From NCBI GenBank assembly GCA_039024435.1, contig JBCCQH010000186.1, positions 1-6,449 on the forward strand: a stretch of DNA of 6,449 nt, in the 5' to 3' direction. The position numbers and the translations under genes were made by a program. The stretch is from JBCCQH01 sp039024435 (GTDB taxonomy: Bacteria; Bacteroidota; Bacteroidia; J057; JADKCL01). Positions 1-6,279 of the stretch are shown piece after piece. The notes beneath the pieces were generated by a model. That model was not told where the DNA came from and did no database searches. It was given only the letters and a program-made list of their open reading frames with translations. Numbering within the stretch: position 1 is the stretch's first letter; each line of letters starts with the position of its first letter.

Positions 1-285
1 CTTCTTTCTCAGGTTGGTGCGGAAACAAAGGGAGAAAATCTCGTGTAAACTGGCATTTCCGCTTCTCAATCAATTTTACCAACTTCTCAATTTTTTCTTG
101 ATCTTTCGGTGTTTGATAAAGGGAGCACCGTTTTTCTCTCTGGCGAAAGCAAAGTGGGAAAAAATGCCAGTCTCAATATTCTGCAGAGGAGAAAATATCC
201 AGTCATTTTGGATATAAAATGCATACCAGAATCGATTGAGTGAAAATATGATGAGAAAAAATACATAAAATTTGTTTATTCAGGG
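1..285. other. AT-rich leader region without a credible gene
   Basis: This stretch is much richer in A and T than the genes that follow and precedes the start codon at 286. An open frame at 14-217 (+) exists, but its translation is a low-complexity basic and aromatic peptide with no recognisable domain, so I do not call it a gene. A nine-base direct repeat, CTTCTCAAT, occurs at 62-70 and 83-91, spaced 21 bases start to start, in a run of pyrimidine-rich sequence. The region probably holds the promoter of the gene at 286; a weak candidate is listed separately. No tRNA or other RNA fold was recognised. Confidence 0.5.
267..274 (+). promoter_or_regulatory. weak Bacteroidota -7-like element upstream of the 525-residue protein gene
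   Basis: AAAATTTG matches seven of eight positions of the Bacteroidota -7 consensus TAnnTTTG. It lies 11 bases before the ATG at 286, so the transcript would have almost no leader. No TTG lies at the expected distance upstream; the nearest, at 236-238, is 28 bases away, which is too far. The surrounding AT-richness makes chance matches likely. Confidence 0.22.
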
Positions 286-1863
286 ATGGAAACCAAACCC
301 GAAATCCGCACGATTGGCCCGACGAAATCATTTCGCATCGTTTCTTTGCTCACCGGTAAGGCCCAGCGACGTTTTCAGCAGTACCTCGATTCTTACCTGT
401 ACACCGGCCGGTCGACGGTCCCGATGGTGCTGAAAACCCTGATGGGCTTACGGGAACAGCCCGACACGCCGCTGGAGGAGTTTTTTGCGCGGGCCTTTCC
501 CGAATCGGTATTTTCCCGCCCCCGCTGTTTGGAGGCCCTGAGCCATTTCATGGAAGCATTTAAGGCACACGTGGCCATCGATCAAGCGATTTCGGAAGTG
601 AATTCGGACCGTGAGCGGTTGCGTTTGGGCTGGCTGGAAGGACTGGACCAGGTGGCCGGACCGATGCCGCTGCACCGGGAACCGCTGCTGTGGCAAGAAT
701 ACCAAACTCAATACGCGAAACTGAATCGGCGCCTGCGGGAAAATCGGCGGCTGGACCTTTTTGCGCGGGCTGAGACCCATTTTTGTGAAGCATTTGCCAG
801 CTCCCAGCCCCGCTCCGAAGATCGGGCTGGCTACGATTCCATGACCGACCGCAAGATCGATGCGGCCGATTGGCGCCACTACATCACCCGCCTGCGCGAA
901 TCCTGCATCATGATCACGAATCACCGGGCGCGGTCGGATCGGGCCTTTTCGCAACATTACATTCAGCAGACCCTGGCCTTGCGCAAAGTATACGAAACCG
1001 GGCGCGCTGCCGCGTTTTTGCAAGATTTGCAGGTTCAGTTCTACGAGCGGGTGCTCCACTTGCTCTACGCGGGGATGCAACCGGGGGGAGCGGGAGCCAA
1101 TGACCCCGATGCCGTTCGGGAATTGTGCGCCCTCGCCGCCCGGGACAAGCACCTTTTCGACGAGGACGGCTATGGATTTGGGCTGTTGTCAAACATCATC
1201 GCCCGGCAGATCAATCGGGGCCGGGAGGAATTCAGCGGCACCTACTTCGACTTGTTTCACCACCTGTTTGCGCGGGGCCGGATCTTGACGCCAAACGGTC
1301 GCGTTCCGGCCATCGCCGTTCGGAATTTGGTCATCACCGGTTACCGTTTGGGTACCGCACGGCACATCGAGCGGGTGGATACCTTGCTGCGCCGGGTCCG
1401 GACGAAACTTGATCTCACCAAAGGCGACCGCACGAATTTCTTGCAACTCTGTGCAGGATGGAAGCTGTTTTTCTGTGATCGCTTCAAAGGGGCTTTTCAG
1501 CGGATTTCGGGCCTGCAGTTTTCGGATCAACTGTTCCAGTTGCAGGTTTATGATTTGATTTTCAAGTGCGCCCTGGGCGCGGAAGCAGAACCGGGTAAGG
1601 CGGATCCCGAGGTGCCGGAATTGGAAGCAAGCATGGCCAATCTTAGGATGTGGTTGCAAAAGATGGAAGGCAAGCACTACCAGAGCGCCGCGCGGACCCG
1701 CCAGGTAATCGGATTTTACGAACGCTTGGTGGCGCTTTTGGAGGGAAAAGTGGCCGTATCCCAGCGGAGCGATTACCGGGCCGCATTTCGGCGCGACCTC
1801 GCCGCCGCCCCGGTTCCGAATTGGGAGAAAAAATGGCTGAATGGGGTTTTGGAAGCGGTATAA
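286..1863 (+). CDS. uncharacterised helical protein, 525 residues, Bacteroidota-type
   Basis: I do not recognise a named function. The product is predicted cytoplasmic: there is no signal peptide or hydrophobic membrane segment, and it is rich in Arg, Leu, Ala and Gln with helix-like spacing throughout, so a TPR-like alpha-solenoid is plausible. Residues 15-41 (SFRIVSLLTGKAQRRFQQYL onward), followed by a short linker, an EFFARAFPESVF-type segment near residue 65 and the LEALSHFMEAFKAH helix at 82-95, recall the N-terminal layout of uncharacterised 400-550-residue Bacteroidota proteins. Those begin with a 'sL(s)..E.rrF.kyL.SPyfN' helix followed by 'vFp....d...lr.lmSdLl'. That likeness is from memory, not a search. 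Basic clusters occur around residues 145-157 and 384-391. The ATG at 286 is chosen because the conserved-looking N-terminus starts just after it. The downstream gene is convergent, so this is probably monocistronic within the window. Confidence 0.85.
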   Translation: METKPEIRTIGPTKSFRIVSLLTGKAQRRFQQYLDSYLYTGRSTVPMVLKTLMGLREQPDTPLEEFFARAFPESVFSRPRCLEALSHFMEAFKAHVAIDQAISEVNSDRERLRLGWLEGLDQVAGPMPLHREPLLWQEYQTQYAKLNRRLRENRRLDLFARAETHFCEAFASSQPRSEDRAGYDSMTDRKIDAADWRHYITRLRESCIMITNHRARSDRAFSQHYIQQTLALRKVYETGRAAAFLQDLQVQFYERVLHLLYAGMQPGGAGANDPDAVRELCALAARDKHLFDEDGYGFGLLSNIIARQINRGREEFSGTYFDLFHHLFARGRILTPNGRVPAIAVRNLVITGYRLGTARHIERVDTLLRRVRTKLDLTKGDRTNFLQLCAGWKLFFCDRFKGAFQRISGLQFSDQLFQLQVYDLIFKCALGAEAEPGKADPEVPELEASMANLRMWLQKMEGKHYQSAARTRQVIGFYERLVALLEGKVAVSQRSDYRAAFRRDLAAAPVPNWEKKWLNGVLEAV

Positions 1864-1871
1864 AACAAAAA

Positions 1872-1898
1872 CGATCAGCCCCCGGAGGAGGCTGATCG
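1872..1898 (-). terminator. Rho-independent terminator for the sorting-domain protein gene, possibly bidirectional
   Basis: A nine-base-pair perfect stem, CGATCAGCC (1872-1880) with GGCTGATCG (1890-1898), encloses a nine-base loop. Read on the minus strand the stem is followed by TTTTTGTTTT (complement of 1862-1871), a proper U-tract, and it sits 24 bases past the stop of the minus-strand gene ending at 1923. On the plus strand the stem falls just after the stop of the 525-residue gene but lacks a following T-run. It is therefore a good terminator leftwards and at best a weak one rightwards. Confidence 0.82.
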
Positions 1899-1922
1899 GA
1901 GTCAACAATAGCTTGCTGGTCA

Positions 1923-2642
1923 TTACTCAACGATGATGCGTTGGGCTCGTGAGGTTTGTCCGTCGATGGTGGGACGCATTAAGAAATAGGTTCCCCGGGG
2001 CAGTGTCGGCAAGGTGATCCGGCCGTTTTTCGGCGAACCGGAATACACCCGCCGGCCCTGGGCGTCGGTCATGGTCAGCGTTTCCGTGCGGGGTACCCCT
2101 GAGAGGAAAAGTGTCGCTCCGGCGGAAATCGGATTGGGATAGGCTTTCCAGTCCGAGGTCGTCGCGCCGGTACCCGTCGCGGTGACCGTGATCCCCGGAT
2201 CAGTCCGGCGGAAGATGTCTTCCAAAGTGAGGTTACCGATGCCGCTGGGATTTTCCAGGGTGAGGAATTTCCCGTAGCCACTGTAGGTGTCTTCATTGGT
2301 GTCATAGATTTCCAGAATCACGTACGAGCTATCGTCAGGGTAGGTCCAGGTGGCGGTCCAGGAACCGGTCGCCGAAGTAAACCAGGATCCAGTCAGTGAC
2401 ACCGTACAGTTGTGCGGCGGATTGCTTCCCCAGCCCGTCTCACTGGCCAGTTTGAGGCTGACTGTGTGCAGGTTACTGGCCTGGTTACTCGCCGATCCAA
2501 CATCGATCTGGGCAGTGGTCGGGTCCAGTGTAGTGATGCTGGCAGGTAATCCGCTTTGGGCAATCAGCGCGTTGAACAGAAAAAAAGATACTGCGAGTGT
2601 GGCAATTAGGCTACGCCCATCGCATTGAATAGCATACAACAT
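1923..2642 (-). CDS. secreted protein with T9SS C-terminal sorting domain (type A)
   Basis: A 239-residue exported protein. Residues 1-28 form a signal peptide with hydrophobic core LIATLAVSFFLFNALIA and probable cleavage after Ala28. Residues 30-155 are rich in Ser, Thr, Gly and aromatic residues with alternating beta-like patterns (for example SWFTSATGSWTATWTY at 86-101). This suggests a small beta-sandwich of unknown role. From about 160 to the end is a typical Por-secretion/T9SS sorting domain: YPNP at 168-171, the TLTMTDAQGRRVYSG strand pair, the LPRGTYFL motif at 214-221 and terminal basic-hydrophobic RIIVE. By family knowledge this domain directs transport across the outer membrane by the type IX system, and it is usually cleaved with the protein anchored or released. 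The cargo domain is unusually small and I assign no enzymatic function. The ATG at 2640-2642 gives a complete signal peptide. The gene is probably monocistronic and ends at the hairpin at 1872-1898. Confidence 0.9.
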   Translation of the reverse strand: MLYAIQCDGRSLIATLAVSFFLFNALIAQSGLPASITTLDPTTAQIDVGSASNQASNLHTVSLKLASETGWGSNPPHNCTVSLTGSWFTSATGSWTATWTYPDDSSYVILEIYDTNEDTYSGYGKFLTLENPSGIGNLTLEDIFRRTDPGITVTATGTGATTSDWKAYPNPISAGATLFLSGVPRTETLTMTDAQGRRVYSGSPKNGRITLPTLPRGTYFLMRPTIDGQTSRAQRIIVE

Positions 2643-2726
2643 TTTTGAAAAAGATTTAAGGTGTTAGATGGTCAGGTAGTTCCCGGGACTTGCCTGTTTA
2701 TTTGTGAATTCCTTCGCAATAAAAGC

Positions 2727-2746
2727 TTCCGAACTGGCATTCGGAA
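2727..2746. repeat. seven-base-pair inverted repeat in a promoter-proximal intergenic region
   Basis: TTCCGAA (2727-2733) pairs perfectly with TTCGGAA (2740-2746) around a six-base loop CTGGCA. On the plus strand it is followed after a few bases by ATTTTTTT (2751-2758), so it looks like a small rightward terminator, yet no plus-strand gene lies immediately upstream. It lies about 85 bases upstream of the cargo gene start on the minus strand, so an operator site is another possibility. Confidence 0.4.
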
Positions 2747-2850
2747 TTACATTTTTTTAGGAATATTCAGTCTCCAAAATGGTGATTTTAGCCCCGAAAA
2801 TGGTGGCAATTGCGGAAAACCGCCGGCAATGGGCGAATTTCTGATAACAA

Positions 2851-2882
2851 AAAAAGCCTGATCTTCACAGATCAGGCTTTTT
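2851..2882 (-). terminator. strong intrinsic terminator ending the batD-lactamase transcript
   Basis: A perfect 13-base-pair stem, AAAAAGCCTGATC (2851-2863) with GATCAGGCTTTTT (2870-2882), encloses a six-base loop. Read leftwards, the stem is followed by further T residues (complement of the A-run from 2849), and it begins 17 bases after the lactamase stop at 2900. The symmetrical A and T arms make it potentially bidirectional, but only the minus strand has a gene feeding into it. Confidence 0.92.
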
Positions 2883-2899
2883 GGCGACCCAGAAAAAAT

Positions 2900-3628
2900 T
2901 TAATGCGCCTTCAGCAAGTGCAAGGTATGGTCCAGGGCTTCCTGTCCGCTGGCTCCGCCGTGGCCGGGGACGACGATCTGAATTCCGGGGTGGGCCACCT
3001 GAATGCGGGCAATGGTGTGGGGCCAGGTGGCAAGGTCGGCGTCGGCGGTATTGCCCAGAGAGGTGGCATGGACCGATTTCACCTGGCATCCGCCAAACAG
3101 CACACGATCCGCCGGTACGAAGGTTACGATATTGTCGACTGTGTGGCCAGCGCCGTAGTGGCGGCACAGCACGTCTACGTTTCCCGCGCGGAGGAGAATT
3201 CGCTCGGAGAAGGTAAAGTCGGCTTGCGGTAGTTGGTGGTCCCGGAGAATGGCATTGGTGGTAGCGAGCGTGTACACGGGGACTCCCTGGGCTTGCAGGA
3301 CATCCATGCCGGCTACGCAGTCGTCGTGCCAGTGATTCGGGACAAAGGCTTTGACCTGCACTTTCCAATCCTCGCGCAGGTACTTCAGCAACCTTTCGGT
3401 CAGGGAATCCTCCATCGGCGTGTCAAAGAGCAGGGCTTCTTTCTGATCCACGACGATCAACCCATTTGAGCTGACTTTGCCCCAGGGTTCGATGATGCTG
3501 TTTGAGGTGTGCTGCCAGGTGTGTGGTCCCAAGGCGATCAACCGCAGGTCGGGGTGGAGCTGAAGGGTATCTTGTGCCCGAACCTGCAAGCCCATTCCGA
3601 GTAGTAAGCACAGAATCAATCGGTACAT
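2900..3628 (-). CDS. subclass B1 metallo-beta-lactamase, CcrA/CfiA-like
   Basis: A 242-residue zinc-dependent beta-lactamase, exported to the periplasm, predicted to hydrolyse beta-lactams including carbapenems. Residues 1-19 are a signal peptide ending in VRAQ. All B1 zinc ligands are present. Zn1 uses His99 and His101 of NHWHDDC plus His162 of GAGHTVDN. Zn2 uses Asp103, Cys181 of LFGGCQVK and His223 of VVPGHG. Lys184, three residues after the cysteine, and Asn193 in the SLGNTADADLATWP segment match the residues that B1 enzymes use to hold the substrate carboxylate and carbonyl. Trp49 (EPWG) sits in the expected flexible L3 hairpin. The Cys181 ligand and HxHxD exclude B3 enzymes and ordinary glyoxalase-II-type hydrolases, and the histidine at 99 excludes B2. 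Length matches the family. An AAAGGA ribosome-binding site (complement of 3635-3640) lies six bases before the ATG, supporting this start. It follows batD by 24 bases, probably in one operon. Catalytic activity is inferred, not shown. Confidence 0.94.
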   Translation of the reverse strand: MYRLILCLLLGMGLQVRAQDTLQLHPDLRLIALGPHTWQHTSNSIIEPWGKVSSNGLIVVDQKEALLFDTPMEDSLTERLLKYLREDWKVQVKAFVPNHWHDDCVAGMDVLQAQGVPVYTLATTNAILRDHQLPQADFTFSERILLRAGNVDVLCRHYGAGHTVDNIVTFVPADRVLFGGCQVKSVHATSLGNTADADLATWPHTIARIQVAHPGIQIVVPGHGGASGQEALDHTLHLLKAH

Positions 3629-3634
3629 AGCGGG

Positions 3635-3640
3635 TCCTTT
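3635..3640 (-). promoter_or_regulatory. Shine-Dalgarno site of the metallo-beta-lactamase
   Basis: AAAGGA on the minus strand, six bases before the ATG at 3626-3628, lies wholly within the 24-base gap after the batD stop codon. Good Shine-Dalgarno sites are uncommon in Bacteroidota, and this one suggests that the lactamase is translated on its own from a shared transcript rather than only by read-through coupling. Confidence 0.65.
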
Positions 3641-3652
3641 GGGTAGGAAAAA

Positions 3653-5245
3653 TCAAGCACGTCGTTTCCAGGGATCCGGTTCTTCCTCTATCACTTGGGC
3701 TGCGGCGTTTTTCTGCCGCACAAAGCGAAAGGTAAAGGCCCCGGCGACCAGTAGGATGACCCCCAGGAAAATCAAGGTGCCCCCGCCGCCCTGGCGCCGC
3801 ACCTGTTCTTCCGCTTCGGAGAGGGCGCTTTCGTAGAAGCGATCCAGCCCGGACTGTTTCAGCATCAGGTTATCGAGGTCCTCGCCCTGTACGGCGATGG
3901 GGATGTCGTCCACTACCAGGGAATCGTAGCGTTTTTCCCGCGGATCGAAGTAGAAAAACTTCAGTGGTCCCAGGTTGTAATCGCCATTGCGGCGCGGAAC
4001 CAGGTAGTATTTGAAGTCCTTTTCGCCGTAAAATGACGTCTTGGTCGTCCGGGATTTGTAGGCGGAATTGGGCTCGTCCGAATTGAATTCTTCCGGGAAA
4101 TCGGTGGCGGGGGGCGGCATCATGGCGATGTTGCCGTCACCTTTGATCTGCACGTTCAGTTCCAGGTTGTCGCCGGTATTGACTGCGGCGTGGTTGAGTT
4201 CGGCGCTCATCTTGAACTTCCCGACCATGCTGGCATTGGGGAGGTCAGTGGGTGGGAGGGACTTCACTACGAGGGTACGCTTATTGGCGGGGATGCGCAG
4301 GGCTTCGTACTTGGTGTTTTTTCCGAAGAATGAGTCAAAAGGGGAGGCATTGGTCGCCACCATGAGCTTCTTGCCGTCGAGGTAGATGTCCTTAAAGGCG
4401 ATGGTGCCGGAAGCCAGCGGAAAGAGGACGGTGCGGTAGAGGGTATAGGCAAGGTAGTTTTTCCCATTGATCTGGACCCGGCTCATCGGGATCTGATCAA
4501 ATTCGATGATCTCTTGCCAGAACCCGGAATTTTTGATCCGCTGCTGCATTTCCATAATGGCCTGGCCGTCCACGCCGATTTTGCCGCGGTCGCGTTCGTT
4601 GATGTAAAGCACAACTTCCCCGCGCACTTGCTCACCCACGTAAGCGGTGTCCTGGTTGAGGTTGACCGAAAGGAAGTAGTCCGCGTCGACTTCTTTGAAT
4701 TCCATTTGTTGGGGATCCTGGCGTTTGCGGCCAAAGAAATCGTCAAGCGGACTGCGGAAAAAGTCGTCGAAGGGATTGCGCGCCTGGGGTTGCTTGCGCC
4801 GACCCGTGCCCTTCTTTACCGTGAGGCGGATGGGCTTTTGATTGTAGGTTTGGCGCTCGAGCCGGTAGCTCAACTTGGGGATGGTGAATTTGCCCGGGCG
4901 CGTGGGGAGGTAGGTCCGGGAAAAGGTCACCGAAGCCCGACCATTGATCCAGTTTTGGCGCTGCGAGGAACCGGTGGGCTGGAATCCTTCGATATTGGGC
5001 CAATTGGGGATGCGGACACTGCCGCCTTTTATCCCACCGACCTCCACGCTCAGGACGAGGTTGTCGTCGGTGGTCAATTCGGTTTGGTTGACGTAGAATT
5101 TGACGGACTGGGACCATCCGAACTGGGAAAGCAACAGGAGCAAGCCGCCGGCCAGGAGGATGCCGCGGAAGGGTATCCGGCGGATATTGTGCGAGAGGAA
5201 GCGGTATGCATTTGCCATTTTGGGCGACAATTTCATCAATGCCAT
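3653..5245 (-). CDS. batD: BatD family protein (aerotolerance operon)
   Basis: A 530-residue inner-membrane-anchored protein exposed to the periplasm. Residues 27-45 are the hydrophobic core of a signal sequence (LLAGGLLLLLSQFGWSQ), followed by the classic BatD opening SVKFYVNQTELTTDDNLVLS and successive beta-sandwich regions. The acidic-aromatic NPFDDFFRSPLDDFFGRK segment at 157-173, echoed by SPFDSFFGK at 301-309, is typical of Bacteroidota BatD. A C-terminal transmembrane helix at about 489-508 (TLIFLGVILLVAGAFTFRFV) precedes a short cytoplasmic tail ending DPWKRRA. Bat proteins were named for Bacteroides aerotolerance and usually accompany MoxR and BatA/B/C/E; their biochemical role is unsettled. 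Here no batA, batB, batC or batE is visible, and a metallo-beta-lactamase occupies the downstream position where batE is often found. The start at 5243-5245 is the longest; Met4 and Met10 are alternatives and would also leave a better-sized signal peptide. It is divergent from ubiX. Confidence 0.93.
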   Translation of the reverse strand: MALMKLSPKMANAYRFLSHNIRRIPFRGILLAGGLLLLLSQFGWSQSVKFYVNQTELTTDDNLVLSVEVGGIKGGSVRIPNWPNIEGFQPTGSSQRQNWINGRASVTFSRTYLPTRPGKFTIPKLSYRLERQTYNQKPIRLTVKKGTGRRKQPQARNPFDDFFRSPLDDFFGRKRQDPQQMEFKEVDADYFLSVNLNQDTAYVGEQVRGEVVLYINERDRGKIGVDGQAIMEMQQRIKNSGFWQEIIEFDQIPMSRVQINGKNYLAYTLYRTVLFPLASGTIAFKDIYLDGKKLMVATNASPFDSFFGKNTKYEALRIPANKRTLVVKSLPPTDLPNASMVGKFKMSAELNHAAVNTGDNLELNVQIKGDGNIAMMPPPATDFPEEFNSDEPNSAYKSRTTKTSFYGEKDFKYYLVPRRNGDYNLGPLKFFYFDPREKRYDSLVVDDIPIAVQGEDLDNLMLKQSGLDRFYESALSEAEEQVRRQGGGGTLIFLGVILLVAGAFTFRFVRQKNAAAQVIEEEPDPWKRRA

Positions 5246-5326
5246 AACACCGAGTCTACGAAAATGGTTGTGGGTTTAGTATTCGTTTTGAATGCGCAAA
5301 ATTCATCGGTAAAAATACAGCAAACG
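5246..5326. promoter_or_regulatory. divergent batD / ubiX promoter region
   Basis: The 81 bases between the two divergent starts must carry both promoters. For batD, GAATTTTG (complement of 5297-5304) matches seven of eight positions of TAnnTTTG, with TTTG (complement of 5321-5324) as a possible -33 element about 16 bases upstream, slightly closer than usual. For ubiX, TCGTTTTG at 5283-5290 also matches seven of eight, 36 bases before the start, but has no suitably placed TTG. The two candidates lie only six bases apart, so the promoters would overlap back to back. The assignments are tentative. Confidence 0.35.
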
Positions 5327-5884
5327 ATGGGGGAAAAACAAAAAATTGTGGTCGCTGTCACCGGAGCCAGCGGCAGCATCTACGCCCGGCGGATGATCGA
5401 CCAGTTGGCCTTGTTGCAAGACCAGATAGAAGTGGGCGTGGTCATGAGCCGCAATGCGCCGACGGTCTGGCGGCAGGAATTGGGCGAAAAGCCGGACATT
5501 CCCTTTAAGATTTATGAACGGCAAAATTTCTTTGCGCCGTTTGCTTCGGGTTCGGCGCGGTATATGCACATGGTGATTGTGCCGTGCTCGATGGGGACAC
5601 TGGGGCGGATTGCCCACGGGATTTCGGATGACCTTATCACGCGGGCAGCGGACGTGATTTTGAAGGAACGCCGCCAATTGATCTGCATCACGCGGGATAC
5701 ACCGCTGAACCAAATCCACCTGGAAAATATGGCTTCCCTCGGGCGGGCGGGCGCGATCATCATGCCGGCTGCACCGTCATTTTACAGCAACCCCACCACC
5801 TTTGATCAGTTGGCAGATACGGTCATCCATCGGGCGCTGGACCTGATGGGCATCGACATGAAGGGCTACCGCTGGGGCGAATAG
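5327..5884 (+). CDS. ubiX: UbiX flavin prenyltransferase
   Basis: A 185-residue cytoplasmic enzyme of the UbiX/Pad1 family, which joins a dimethylallyl group to reduced FMN to make the prenylated-FMN cofactor of UbiD-type decarboxylases. Visible signatures in order are the FMN-binding VAVTGASGSIYA at 9-20, the MSRNA strand end at 40-44, VPCSMGTLGRIAHGISDDLI at 85-104, RAADVILKERR at 106-116 and TRDTPLNQIHLENM at 122-135. The PAAPSFY segment at 147-153 carries the conserved tyrosine. Length agrees with the family. The same frame is open far upstream, antisense to batD, and an in-frame Met exists at 5264, but the family N-terminus begins right at MGEKQKIVVAVTG, so 5327 is chosen. No UbiD partner lies in the window. 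The enzyme may serve quinone synthesis or another UbiD-dependent decarboxylation; which one cannot be told here. Confidence 0.95.
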   Translation: MGEKQKIVVAVTGASGSIYARRMIDQLALLQDQIEVGVVMSRNAPTVWRQELGEKPDIPFKIYERQNFFAPFASGSARYMHMVIVPCSMGTLGRIAHGISDDLITRAADVILKERRQLICITRDTPLNQIHLENMASLGRAGAIIMPAAPSFYSNPTTFDQLADTVIHRALDLMGIDMKGYRWGE

Positions 5885-5945
5885 CCGCGGAAGATACGGG
5901 ACAGTCGTAACCTATTGCGTCCAGCGCATTATGGAATTGTACTGC

Positions 5946-5980
5946 GGGGCGAGCAACCTCGGTTACCCGAGACTGGCCCC
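5946..5980. other. composite hairpin downstream of ubiX
   Basis: Outer arms GGGGC (5946-5950) and GCCCC (5976-5980) flank an inner stem CTCGG (5958-5962) with CCGAG (5967-5971) around loop TTAC, separated by an unpaired internal loop. There is no T-run after it, so it is a poor intrinsic terminator. It may slow or protect the ubiX transcript, or be chance GC-rich pairing, in the 120-base gap before the gldN-like locus. Confidence 0.3.
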
Positions 5981-6279
5981 GACTCACCCAACTCAACTTT
6001 TAATATGATGAAGTAAAGTGCAATTTCCTGCGCGTGGATCGTCCTTGTCCTGATCCTCGCTTCCGATGCATCGGCCCAGCTTTCGGTGCGGGCCGATGAT
6101 CATTTTACCCGGACCTTGGTGGTGAGCCGGCTCGATTTGGACGAAAAGGTAAATCAGCCGATTGTCCAGCCGCCGGCGCCTTCGCTGCAGGCGGATGCCT
6201 CCCCGCGGGGGATGATTGCTGCTTTGCTGGGCGGCCTGCGCGATGGCGAATATCTGGCCTACCATCCGGAAAATCTGCA

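Larger units (their letters stand above)
2643..2899. other. intergenic region between the T9SS cargo gene and the metallo-beta-lactamase gene
   Basis: About 257 bases hold the leader of the minus-strand cargo gene and the 3' end of the lactamase transcript. Contents are an inverted repeat at 2727-2746, two copies of AAAATGGTG (2776-2784 and 2797-2805, 21 bases apart) and the strong hairpin at 2851-2882. I find no clear TAnnTTTG promoter element on the minus strand for the cargo gene. Small plus-strand open frames here (2661-2861, and one running on into the lactamase antisense strand) have no protein-like features. Confidence 0.5.

Noticed and set aside
14..217. Small plus-strand protein of 67 residues in the leader
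   Set aside because: The translation is low-complexity with no domain, signal or start-site support and comes from AT-rich non-coding-looking sequence.
448..1152. Minus-strand 234-residue open frame opposite the 525-residue gene
   Set aside because: Its translation is Pro, Gly and Arg-rich without domain or start-site signals; it is a shadow of the real gene on the other strand.
1189..1923. Minus-strand 244-residue open frame that ends inside the 525-residue gene and starts near the cargo-gene stop
   Set aside because: It overlaps a convincing plus-strand gene over almost its full length, crosses the terminator hairpin and shows no protein-like pattern.
2810..3232. Plus-strand 140-residue open frame
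   Set aside because: It lies mostly antisense to the metallo-beta-lactamase and starts inside the terminator region; no homology is recognisable.
2900..3628. Acquired resistance cassette in an integron or transposon
   Set aside because: No integrase, attC-like site, insertion-sequence ends or composition shift flanks the lactamase; it sits cleanly between batD and its terminator.
4514..5326. Long plus-strand open frame joined in frame to ubiX, which would give a 456-residue fusion
   Set aside because: It is antisense to batD, its translation has no domain features, and the UbiX family N-terminus begins at 5327. The openness is a by-product of batD codon usage.
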